DNA from: Actinoplanes italicus
GTDB taxonomy: Bacteria; Actinomycetota; Actinomycetes; Mycobacteriales; Micromonosporaceae
Length of the DNA stretch: 64,000 nt
Reading direction: 5' to 3'
NCBI RefSeq assembly: GCF_003001815.1
Contig: NZ_PVMZ01000020.1
Location: 1-64,000 of the forward strand
Shown: positions 56,911-64,000 of the stretch, piece after piece
Layout: every line of letters starts with the position of its first letter
Position numbering within the stretch: the stretch's first letter is position 1
The notes under the pieces: model-generated
Told to the model about the DNA's origin: nothing
The model's database searches: none
Seen by the model: the letters and a program-made list of their open reading frames with translations, nothing else
Program-made: the position numbers and the translations under genes

Positions 56911-58128
56911 GTGCAACGATTCACCCCTCGTCAGCGCTGGTCCGCGCTGATCGCCCTGGCCCTCGGCGGCGTCGCCATCGGTCTCACCGAGTTCGTGGCG
57001 ATGGGGCTGCTGCCCGACATGGCCCGCGCCCTGCTGCCGGAGCTCTGGGGGCGGTCGCCGGAGGACGCCGTCGCCAAGGCGGGGTGGGTCATCACCGCGT
57101 ACGCCCTCGGGGTCGTCGCCGGCGCGCCCCTGATCGCCGCGCTGTCCGCCCGCGTGCCGCGCAAACGCCTCGTGCTCGGCCTGCTCGTGCTGTTCGCCGC
57201 CGGGACCGTGGCGTCGGCGGTGGCGCCCACCTTCGAGCTCGTGCTGGTGGCCCGCTTCGTGGCGGCGCTGCCGCACGGCGCCTACTTCGGCGCGGCCGGG
57301 CTGCTCGCGGCCGGGCTCATGGGCCAGGGGAAGGAGGCGCGGGGCTACGCCATGGTGCTGGGCGGCCTGACGCTGTCGAACGTGGCCGGGGTGCCGCTGA
57401 TCACCTACCTCGGGCAGCAGGCGGGCTGGCGTACGGCGTACCTGGTCATCGCCGGCGCCTTCCTGCTCACCCTGCTCGCCGTCCAGGTGACCGTGCCGGC
57501 CGTCCCGGCGGCCGACGGCGGCTCCCCCGCCGCCGAGCTGCGCGCCCTGCTCCGCCCGCAGGTGTGGCTCGTGGCCGCGACCGCGGCCGTCGGGTTCGCC
57601 GGGTTCTTCGCGGTCAACACCTACATCGCGCCGGTGACGACCGAGGTGACCGGGCTGCCGGCGGGGACCGTGCCGTGGGTGCTCGCCGCGTTCGGGGTCG
57701 GCATGACCGTCGGCAACGCGCTGGGCGGCTGGTTCGCCGACCGGAACCTGCGCCGCGCCCTGCTGCTCGGCTTCTCCGGGGTGATCGTGTCGACGGTGTT
57801 CTTCGCCCTCACCGCCGCCCACCCGGCCGGGCTCTTCCTGGGCGCGTTCCTGACCGGTGCGACCTGCATCTTCCTCGGTCCGGCGCTGCAGGCCCGGCTG
57901 ATCACGGTCGCGCCCGGCGCGCAGCTGATGGGCGCGGCCGTCAACCAGTCGGCGATGAACCTGGCCAACAGCATCGGCGCGGCGGTCGGCGGGCTGGTCA
58001 TCGCGGCCGGCTACGGATACCTGGCCCCGGCCTGGACCGGAGTCGGTCTCGGTGTGGCCGGCCTGGCCCTGGCGGCGGTGAGTTTCGCACTGGAAGTACG
58101 TCGCAGTCCGGTGCCCGCGGACGCGTAG
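56911..58128 (+). CDS. MFS transporter, DHA1-type drug efflux
   Basis: The 405-residue protein has twelve membrane helices and the signature of 12-helix drug:H+ antiporters (GLLPDMARAL, GAPLIAALSARVPRKRLVLGLL with the loop R-K-R motif, and a central hydrophilic loop around 195-215). It resembles AraJ/YdhP-type efflux proteins. GTG at 56911 is the start. It is divergent from the ABC exporter operon and may share its control region. The substrate is unknown. Confidence 0.92.
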   Translation: MQRFTPRQRWSALIALALGGVAIGLTEFVAMGLLPDMARALLPELWGRSPEDAVAKAGWVITAYALGVVAGAPLIAALSARVPRKRLVLGLLVLFAAGTVASAVAPTFELVLVARFVAALPHGAYFGAAGLLAAGLMGQGKEARGYAMVLGGLTLSNVAGVPLITYLGQQAGWRTAYLVIAGAFLLTLLAVQVTVPAVPAADGGSPAAELRALLRPQVWLVAATAAVGFAGFFAVNTYIAPVTTEVTGLPAGTVPWVLAAFGVGMTVGNALGGWFADRNLRRALLLGFSGVIVSTVFFALTAAHPAGLFLGAFLTGATCIFLGPALQARLITVAPGAQLMGAAVNQSAMNLANSIGAAVGGLVIAAGYGYLAPAWTGVGLGVAGLALAAVSFALEVRRSPVPADA

Positions 58129-58195
58129 CCCGTGCTTCGGTCCTCGGACATGCCTCGTCCACCCAGCGTTAACCTGCGAGGACGACCATCCGGCG

Positions 58196-58750
58196 ATGAC
58201 CGCTGTTCTCGCACCCACCCGCGCCCTGCTCGCGCGTGCCGTCGCCGAGTCCCTGATCGGCGACAGCGGCAACCGGTGGAAGCACACCGCCGGGGTGGCA
58301 GAGAAGGCGGCCGAGCTCGCCGGCAGGCTCGACCTCGACCCGGACGTCCTGGTCGCGGCCGCGTGGCTGCACGACGTCGGCTACGCGGCGCCGATCGCGC
58401 TGACCGGTTTCCACCCACTCGACGGCGCTGTGCATCTGAGCGCCGAGGGCTGGCCGGCCCGGATCGCCGGTCTGGTCGCCTACCACTCCGGGGCCCGGTT
58501 CGTGGCCGCCGCCCGCGGGCTCGGCGAGCAGCTCTCGGCGTTCCCGGACGAGCGCAGCCTGATGGCCGACGCCCTCACCTACGCCGACCAGACGACCGGG
58601 CCCGGCGGGCTCCGGGTCGACCCGGAGGCCAGGTACACCGAGATGCTGCTGCGCCACGGCCCGTGCTCGTGGAACGCGATCGTCGACGGCGACCGCCGGC
58701 CTCACCTGCGCGGTGTGGCGGCCCGCGTCGAGCACCTGCTGGCGCCCTAG
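58196..58750 (+). CDS. HD-domain phosphohydrolase-like protein
   Basis: The 184-residue protein has the HD metal-site pattern (KHTAGVAEKAAELAGRL with the first His, then WLHDVGYA with the HD pair, YHSGARF and ADALTYADQ). HD proteins are usually nucleotide or cyclic-nucleotide phosphohydrolases. Here no partner domain is fused. The gene ends in TAG overlapping the convergent peptidase stop at CTAG (58747-58750). The substrate is unknown. Confidence 0.88.
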   Translation: MTAVLAPTRALLARAVAESLIGDSGNRWKHTAGVAEKAAELAGRLDLDPDVLVAAAWLHDVGYAAPIALTGFHPLDGAVHLSAEGWPARIAGLVAYHSGARFVAAARGLGEQLSAFPDERSLMADALTYADQTTGPGGLRVDPEARYTEMLLRHGPCSWNAIVDGDRRPHLRGVAARVEHLLAP

Positions 58751-59865
58751 GCTTCCAAGGATCTCAGAAAACCCAGGAGCGCTTGCCGGTACGGCTCCAG
58801 CGTGCGCAGGTCCACGTACTCCTCGGGTCCGTGCTGCCCGTCGCCACCCGGCCCGAAGATGACCGCGTCCACACCCTCCGCCGAGTAGAAGCGCCCGTCG
58901 GCCGCCCCGTGCTTGCGTAGTAGTGCCCCGTCGAACCCGGCGTCGCGCGCCGCGGCCCGCAGCAGCCGGACCTCGGCGCTGTCCGGGTCGGCGTGGTGCG
59001 GCGCCCCGACGGCCTCGACCACCACGTCCACCGCGCCGCCGGCGACCTTCCGCAGGTGGGTGGCGATCTCCTCGGGCCCGCGCCCGGTCAGATCGGGGTC
59101 GGACGGCGGGAACCTTATGTCCAGCAGCGCCGAGGCCGCGGCCGGGACCACGTTGGCGGCCCGGTTGGGGGTCTCGATCCGGGCCACGTTGACGGTCGTT
59201 ACCCACTCCTCGGCGGCCGGCACCGGGTACCGCTCCAGCAGCCGCCGTACCGCGTCGGTGACGGCGAGCAGCGCGTTGGAGCCCAGCCACGGATAGGCGG
59301 CGTGCGCGGTCCGGCCGGTCGCCGACAGCCGTGCCCGGATGATGCCCTTCGACTCGGCGACCACCCGCAGGTTGCTCTGCTCGCCGATGACCACGAATCC
59401 GGCCCGGACCCCCTGCGCGACCTGGTGCCCGGTCCCGTCGAAGCCGCCCACCTCCTCGTCGGTGACCAGCTGCAGGCCGAGGCCGTACGGCAGCTCGCCG
59501 GCCACCTCGCGGAACACCCGGGCCATCACCAGGGCGGCGGCTTTCATGTCGTGGGCGCCGCGCCCGTACAGGCGGTCGTCGTCGAGCCGGGCGGTGAACT
59601 GGTGCGGTTCGCCGGGCACCACGTCGAGGTGCGCGTTGAGGATGATCCGCGGTTGCCGGCCGTCGCGGGTGACGAGCGCGCTGGGTCTGCCGCCGGACTC
59701 GAAGCGGCGCACCTCGAAATCCGGCCCGACCAGGGCGAGCACCATGTCCAGCGCGCGCCGCAGGTCGTCCGGCCGGTCCGCGGTCGAGCGGATGCCGATC
59801 AGCTCGGCGAGCTCCGCCACGGCCTCCACGGCCTCCCCTGCCCCCGCGTCCTCCACGTCCTCCAT
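58747..59865 (-). CDS. M20-family metallopeptidase (ArgE/DapE-like)
   Basis: The 372-residue amidohydrolase has the metal ligands in NAHLDVVPG and GRGAHDMKAA, the catalytic Glu in TDEEVGG, a lid-domain segment GRTAHAAYP, and a late HGAADGRFYS. It would hydrolyse an N-acylated amino acid or dipeptide in the cytoplasm. The stop overlaps that of the convergent HD gene. It is followed upstream on the same strand by the DUF1684 gene (9-base gap), so the two are probably one operon. Confidence 0.92.
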   Translation of the reverse strand: MEDVEDAGAGEAVEAVAELAELIGIRSTADRPDDLRRALDMVLALVGPDFEVRRFESGGRPSALVTRDGRQPRIILNAHLDVVPGEPHQFTARLDDDRLYGRGAHDMKAAALVMARVFREVAGELPYGLGLQLVTDEEVGGFDGTGHQVAQGVRAGFVVIGEQSNLRVVAESKGIIRARLSATGRTAHAAYPWLGSNALLAVTDAVRRLLERYPVPAAEEWVTTVNVARIETPNRAANVVPAAASALLDIRFPPSDPDLTGRGPEEIATHLRKVAGGAVDVVVEAVGAPHHADPDSAEVRLLRAAARDAGFDGALLRKHGAADGRFYSAEGVDAVIFGPGGDGQHGPEEYVDLRTLEPYRQALLGFLRSLEA

Positions 59866-59874
59866 GGACGGAAC

Positions 59875-60660
59875 CTACCCCGGCAGCTTCTCTCCCGCCT
59901 CGACCGCGACGGCCAGCCGGTTGCCCGCCGGGGGCAGCGGGCAGGTGGCGAACTCGGTGTACGCGCACGGCAGGTTTGTGGCCCGGTTGAAGTCGAGCTC
60001 CACGGCGCCGTCCGCGGCGGGCGGCGCGATGAACAGGCTCCGGTTCGCCGCATACGTGGTCAGCCCGGACGTCGCGTCGGTGAACAGTGCGAACAGCGAC
60101 CCCGGCGCGGATCCGTTGAACACGGTGAGCGTGAACGTCTCGGCGCCGACCTCGAACTCGACCCGTCCCGGCGACTCGTAGACGTGTTCGATGCCTTCGG
60201 CCACCGACCCCACGGTGACCGGCTGCGGCTCGTCGAACGGCAGGAAGCGCCCGGCCACGACCCACTTCTCATCGGCCGGGTAGGCGGAGGTGCCGGTGTA
60301 GGAGGTGAGGACCGGGCTGGCCGGGTTCCGCGGCCGCACCACGTCGTACCCACCGCGGCGCGCGATCTCGATGCGCACCTCGCCGTGCTCGGCGGTGTGG
60401 TCGGCGCGCTCGGCCAGCGGCTCGAACGTGTGCGTTCCGGTGATCACGGCGCCGTCCACGGTCAGCGACTCGCCGTCGGAGAGCGCCACGGTCACGCCGG
60501 ACGGTCCGGTGCTCCACTCACCCGGCGCGTCGGTGAAGCTCTGCGGCTCCCCGGTGAGCCAGTGCAGGCCGGTGATGGCGAGGAAGCCGTGCGGGTCGGC
60601 GCGCCGCTGCTCGTGGCCGGCGTGCCACTGGTCCCACTGCTCCTGGAACGAGGTAGTCAT
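59875..60660 (-). CDS. DUF1684 family protein
   Basis: The 261-residue protein fits DUF1684: FLAITGLHWLTGEPQSF near the start, VRPRNPASPVLTSYTGTSAYP in the middle, and a C-terminal ELDFNRATNLPCAYTEFATCPLPPAGNRL. The latter is very typical of the family. The biochemical role is unknown. It is soluble without a signal peptide. It is divergent from the riboswitch-controlled gene. Confidence 0.93.
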   Translation of the reverse strand: MTTSFQEQWDQWHAGHEQRRADPHGFLAITGLHWLTGEPQSFTDAPGEWSTGPSGVTVALSDGESLTVDGAVITGTHTFEPLAERADHTAEHGEVRIEIARRGGYDVVRPRNPASPVLTSYTGTSAYPADEKWVVAGRFLPFDEPQPVTVGSVAEGIEHVYESPGRVEFEVGAETFTLTVFNGSAPGSLFALFTDATSGLTTYAANRSLFIAPPAADGAVELDFNRATNLPCAYTEFATCPLPPAGNRLAVAVEAGEKLPG

Positions 60661-60734
60661 GGACCATGACCTTAATCTCTACTTGTTGCATGGGAGATGG
60701 TTCGGTGCTGTGACATCTGCTAACTTCGGCGGCA

Positions 60735-60820
60735 GGTCATGAGTGCCAGCGCGAAGCCCCGGCTCGCTGGCCGGCAACCCTTCCGTTCGCGACGGGGTGC
60801 CCCGGGTGAGGACCGGGCCG
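60735..60820 (+). promoter_or_regulatory. SAM-IV riboswitch
   Basis: The segment has the conserved SAM-IV features: GGTCATGAGTGCCAGCG, GCTGGCCGGCAACCC, and GGGGTGCCCCGGGTGA followed by GGACC that closes on the first GGTC. SAM-IV aptamers bind S-adenosylmethionine and switch off sulfur-metabolism genes in Actinomycetales. The gene downstream is a cysteine-desulfurase-like enzyme. Recognition is by recalled consensus. Confidence 0.88.
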
Positions 60821-60838
60821 GTGTCGTCCGACACCGGC
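60817..60838 (+). terminator. Expression-platform hairpin after the SAM-IV aptamer
   Basis: A 10-bp perfect stem (GCCGGTGTCG, 60817-60826, and its complement, 60829-60838) with a 2-base nominal loop overlaps the last bases of the aptamer and precedes the GGAGG ribosome site at 60853-60857. It likely forms the SAM-dependent terminator or helps to hide the ribosome site. There is no U-tract. Confidence 0.6.
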
Positions 60839-60865
60839 AAACGGCGAACCCGTGGAGGCGCGGTC

Positions 60866-62092
60866 ATGCCATCTCTGCCTTTCGATGTCTCTCCGCTCGA
60901 TGTGATCGGTGACGACAGCGACTTCGTCCACCTCGACTACGCGGCCTCCGCTCCCTGTGTGCGAGCCGCCGCCGATGCGGTTCAAGATCTCCTTCCCCGG
61001 TACGGCAGCGTCCACCGCGGCACGGGCGTACGGTCCCAGACGTCCACCCTCGCCTACGAACTGGCCCGCGACGTGGTCGCGGAGTTCGTCGGCGCCCGCC
61101 CCGACGACACCGTGATCTTCACCCGGAACACCACCGACGCGCTGAACCTGCTGGCCCGTGCCCTGCCGCCGGCCACCACGACCGTGCACTTCGACGGCGA
61201 GCACCACGCCAACCTGCTGCCCTGGCCGAACCCGCTGCGCCTGCCCGCCCCCTCCTCGCCGGACGAGGCGGTCACCGCCCTGAAGCTCGCGCTCGACGGG
61301 CTGAGCGGCCCGGCCGTGTTCACCGTCACCGGGGCGAGCAACGTGACCGGCGAGGTGTGGCCGGTCCGCGAGCTCGCCGACGTGGCCCGCTCGTACGGCG
61401 TACGCGTGATCGTCGACGCCGCCCAGCTGGCCCCGCACGTCCCCGTCGACCTCGACGACCTGGGGGCCGACTACCTCGCCTTCTCCGGTCACAAGCTGTA
61501 CGCCCCGTTCGGCGCCGGGGTGCTCGCCGGCCGCGCCGACTGGCTGGACGCCGCCGAGCCGTACCTGGCCGGTGGGGGAGCCAGCGCCGCCGTCGGTGAC
61601 CGGCCCGGCGACCTGACCTGGGCCACCGGGGCGCCCCGGCACGAGGGCGGCACCCCGAACCTGCTCGGCGCCGTCGCGCTGGCCGCGGTCTGCGAGGCGC
61701 TGACCACGGTCGGCCGGCCCGAGCTGCGCGACCACGAGCAGCGGCTGCTGGCCCGCCTCCGCGACGGCCTGTCCCGGGTGCCCGGCGCGACCGAGGTCAG
61801 CCTGTTCGGCCCGGACCACCCGCGCGTCGGCATCGTCTCGCTGGCCCTGACCGGTCACGACCCGGCCGAGGTGGCCCGGCGGCTGGGCCGCGAGCACGGC
61901 ATCGGCGTCCGTGCTGGTCAGTTCTGCGCGCATCCGCTGGTCCGCCGCCTGTCCGGCACCGGCCGGACCGGCGCATGCGATGACGGCGTGCCCGGCCTGC
62001 TGCGGATCAGTTTCGGCCTGGGCAGCACCGAGGCCGACATCGACCGGGTGCTCGAAGCGCTCACCGCGGTGCTCGGGACGGTTCGCACCTGA
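60866..62092 (+). CDS. Class V aminotransferase, cysteine-desulfurase-like
   Basis: The 408-residue PLP enzyme has VHLDYAASAPC at the start, IVDAAQLAPHVPVDL, the PLP-binding Lys in FSGHKLYAPFG, and a terminal RAGQFCAHPLVRR in which the Cys matches the active-site Cys of SufS-type desulfurases. It is likely to take sulfur from cysteine for Fe-S clusters, thiolation or reassimilation. ATG at 60866 has GGAGG 8 bases upstream. Expression is controlled by the SAM-IV riboswitch in its leader, so high SAM should lower it. Confidence 0.93.
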   Translation: MPSLPFDVSPLDVIGDDSDFVHLDYAASAPCVRAAADAVQDLLPRYGSVHRGTGVRSQTSTLAYELARDVVAEFVGARPDDTVIFTRNTTDALNLLARALPPATTTVHFDGEHHANLLPWPNPLRLPAPSSPDEAVTALKLALDGLSGPAVFTVTGASNVTGEVWPVRELADVARSYGVRVIVDAAQLAPHVPVDLDDLGADYLAFSGHKLYAPFGAGVLAGRADWLDAAEPYLAGGGASAAVGDRPGDLTWATGAPRHEGGTPNLLGAVALAAVCEALTTVGRPELRDHEQRLLARLRDGLSRVPGATEVSLFGPDHPRVGIVSLALTGHDPAEVARRLGREHGIGVRAGQFCAHPLVRRLSGTGRTGACDDGVPGLLRISFGLGSTEADIDRVLEALTAVLGTVRT

Positions 62093-62134
62093 CCTACAAC
62101 CCGGACGATCCGCGACCAGGACCCCCCGGGGCCG

Positions 62135-64000
62135 ATGGTGCCTCTCGTGGCGACGTGGATGAGAGGGCTGCGTGACCGGCTTCCGACCGGGGCGAGGCTC
62201 AGCGACGAGGACTGGGCGGGCCGGCACCGCCTGCTGACGGTGGTGCTCGCTGTCTGCATGGTGCTGCTCACCGTGTTCGGTCTGATCAAGGGCGAGAAGA
62301 CCGCGGAGCTGCTGATCACCGACGGTCTGGTGCTGCCCTCGCTCGTCGCGGCGGCCCGGCTCCCCGGCCGGCGGCTGCGGTCGCTGGCCGTGGCGTTCGG
62401 CTTCACCTCGGCCTGCGCCGGATTCGTGGCGCTGTGCCACGGCCTGACCGAGGCGCACTTCACGTTCTTCATCCTGATCCCGGCGCTCGCCCTCTACCGG
62501 GACTGGGCGCCGTTCGGCGGCTTCCTGGTCGCCACCACGCTGCACCACGGCGGTTTCGGCATCATCGAGGCCGACCACACCTTCGGCCACGACTCGGCGC
62601 AGCAGCACCCGCTGGTGTGGGCGCTGATCCACGGTGTCGCCGTTCTCGCCGCCGCCTCCTTCCAGCTGGTCGCGTGGCGTTTCAACGAGATCGAGGAGGA
62701 GCGGGCGAGGGAGAACCTGAGCGAGAGCCAGGCCCAGCTCAGCGTCGCCTTCGACGAGACGCCGGTGCCGATGGCCATGTTCGCCCCGGACGGGCGGGTG
62801 CTGCGCACCAACTCCGCATACCGGGAGTGGCTGCGCCTGCCTGCCGAGCTGCCCGACGACTTCTCGGTCCGGGATCTGCCGCTGATCCCGATCCAGCCGG
62901 ACGAGCCGCACATCGGTCAGCTGCTCACCCATTCGTACGAGCCGATCACCGTGACCCGCCAGTACCGGCGCAGCGACGACCAGTCGCTGATGTGGGTGCA
63001 GACCCACGCCACCGGCCTCTACGACCGTTCCGGGCAGCTGCGGCTGACCTTCGTGCACTGCCTCGACGTCACCGCGGTCCGCGACCACGAGGCCGAACTG
63101 CGCTACCAGGTACGCCACGACTCCCTGACCGGGCTGCTGTCACGCAAGGCGTTCGAGCTCGACCTCACCGAGCTGCTGACCAGGAGTGACGGCGCCGAGC
63201 CGGTCAGCGTGATCTACCTGGACGTGGACCGGTTCAAGTCGATCAACGACGGGGCCGGCCACACCACCGGCGACGACGTGCTGCGCGCGCTGGCCGTACG
63301 CCTGCGGCTGGTGGTCCCGACCGGCGCCCTGGTGGCCCGCCTCGGCGGTGACGAGTTCATCGTGGCGCTGGCCGGCCCGTCCGGCACCGGCCTGCGGGTC
63401 GCCAACGGCATCCTCGCCGCGTGCGAGGAGCCCCTGGCCGTCGGCGGCTACGAGCTGCCCGTCTCGTGCAGCATCGGCGTCACCACCGCGTTCGGGTCCG
63501 CCGCGACCGACGACGTGGTGCTCGCCGCGGACACCGCCATGTACGCGGCCAAGCGGGCCGGCGGCAACCGGGTGCAGATCTTCACCGACGAGCTGCGCGC
63601 CCCCGTACAGGAGAAGATCGCCGCCGAGGCCCGGGTCCGCCGTGCCCTCGCCGGTGAGCAGCGGATCACGCTGCCGCTCTGGTTCCAGCCGGTGGCGTCC
63701 TCCTCGACCGGGCAGATCCTCGGCGCCGAGGCCCTGGTCCGGATGCGCACCCCGGAGGGGGAGATCCTCAGCCCGTTCCACTTCATCGGCGCCGCCGAGG
63801 AGACCGGCCTGATCGTGCCGCTCGGCGAGCACGTGCTGCGCTCGGCCATCGACCACCTGCTGCACTGGTCGGACCGGCTCGGCTACGTGTCGGTCAACGT
63901 GAGCCCGCGTCAGCTGGCCGAGCCCGACTTCGTGCCGATGGTCGCGAGCATCCTGTCCCGCCTGCCCGGCTTCGACCCGTCCCGGATCGTCCTGGAGATC
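62135..64000 (+). CDS. Membrane GGDEF-EAL protein (incomplete at the window end)
   Basis: The frame is open to base 64000, so at least 622 residues are visible. The N-terminus holds about five membrane helices (about 30-190). A PAS-like domain follows (LSVAFDETPVPMAMF through the AVRDHEAEL linker). Then comes a GGDEF domain with an intact RLGGDEF and the start of an EAL domain (LWFQPVASSSTGQILGAEALVRM). The protein would make or degrade cyclic di-GMP in response to a membrane or intracellular cue. The start is uncertain: ATG 62135 has GGGG nearby and ATG 62159 is the alternative. The end is missing. Confidence 0.93.
   Translation, partial: MVPLVATWMRGLRDRLPTGARLSDEDWAGRHRLLTVVLAVCMVLLTVFGLIKGEKTAELLITDGLVLPSLVAAARLPGRRLRSLAVAFGFTSACAGFVALCHGLTEAHFTFFILIPALALYRDWAPFGGFLVATTLHHGGFGIIEADHTFGHDSAQQHPLVWALIHGVAVLAAASFQLVAWRFNEIEEERARENLSESQAQLSVAFDETPVPMAMFAPDGRVLRTNSAYREWLRLPAELPDDFSVRDLPLIPIQPDEPHIGQLLTHSYEPITVTRQYRRSDDQSLMWVQTHATGLYDRSGQLRLTFVHCLDVTAVRDHEAELRYQVRHDSLTGLLSRKAFELDLTELLTRSDGAEPVSVIYLDVDRFKSINDGAGHTTGDDVLRALAVRLRLVVPTGALVARLGGDEFIVALAGPSGTGLRVANGILAACEEPLAVGGYELPVSCSIGVTTAFGSAATDDVVLAADTAMYAAKRAGGNRVQIFTDELRAPVQEKIAAEARVRRALAGEQRITLPLWFQPVASSSTGQILGAEALVRMRTPEGEILSPFHFIGAAEETGLIVPLGEHVLRSAIDHLLHWSDRLGYVSVNVSPRQLAEPDFVPMVASILSRLPGFDPSRIVLEI

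Noticed and set aside
60737..63118. Minus-strand reading frame of 793 residues across the riboswitch, desulfurase and GGDEF genes
   Set aside because: It runs through three unrelated functional elements and is Gly/Arg/Val-rich without domains.
1..64000. tRNA or rRNA genes, integrase or attachment sites marking the island as horizontally acquired
   Set aside because: None was recognised on either strand, and the island's base and codon use looks like its surroundings, so I make no transfer claim.

Overview
This 64-kb window is very GC-rich, tightly packed actinobacterial DNA. GTG and TTG starts are common, ATGA or GTGA stop-start overlaps are frequent, and there is a SAM-IV-type riboswitch, a class described mainly from Actinomycetales. 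Gene style suggests a Micromonosporaceae-like soil organism such as Actinoplanes, but this is inference because no rRNA or tRNA lies in the window.

Region 1 (1-677) is an array of a 39-bp repeat ending in the inverted heptamers GTGGTGA and TCACCAC. The same 39-bp element recurs inside a hydrolase gene (8066-8167, in frame) and in a second array (44414-44696).

Region 2 (678-28902) is one large catabolic island around an IclR-type regulator (18093). Its left wing, nine coupled minus-strand genes from 9172 to 678, is the most striking part. It holds a Rieske oxygenase resembling pheophorbide a oxygenase, two proteins that look like red chlorophyll catabolite reductase (RCCR), a short-chain dehydrogenase resembling chlorophyll b reductase (NOL/NYC1), a chlorophyllase-type hydrolase, a two-domain C-N hydrolase and a maleate-isomerase-family enzyme. 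By eye this looks like a bacterial counterpart of the plant PAO/phyllobilin route of chlorophyll breakdown. The middle wing (17934 to 10666, minus) encodes a flavin reductase fusion, an acyl-CoA-dehydrogenase-like flavoprotein, two aldehyde dehydrogenases, an isocitrate-lyase-superfamily enzyme and an FAD monooxygenase. The right wing (19642 to 28902, plus) encodes CoA-ester chemistry: CoA transferase, MaoC-type hydratases, an Ltp2-like thiolase with a Zn-ribbon partner, acyl-CoA dehydrogenase, CitE-like lyase, PrpD-like and RidA-like proteins, and an F420-type monooxygenase. The heptamer GTTTCGC occurs at all of these promoters, which suggests one regulon. The inferred logic is ring opening and reduction of a tetrapyrrole-like or other complex substrate, followed by C-N bond hydrolysis and degradation of (alkyl)maleate or propionyl fragments to CoA esters.

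Region 3 (28899-43705) is mostly housekeeping and envelope genes: DUF2461, DUF6348, a serine hydrolase, a secreted M14 carboxypeptidase, a heterodimeric ABC exporter, a secreted nuclease, thymidine kinase, NDH-2, a MarR regulator with a hydrolase, a lipoprotein and an Mth938-domain protein.

Region 4 (43706-64000) contains L-rhamnose mutarotase, the second repeat array, a DUF1877 protein, a small His/Tyr-rich protein, an ABC-2 type exporter, two tandem GAF-PAS histidine kinases, a secreted DUF1906/FG-GAP protein, a second heterodimeric ABC exporter, an MFS transporter, an HD-domain protein, an M20 peptidase, a DUF1684 protein, a riboswitch-controlled cysteine-desulfurase-like gene, and the start of a membrane GGDEF-EAL protein that runs off the window.
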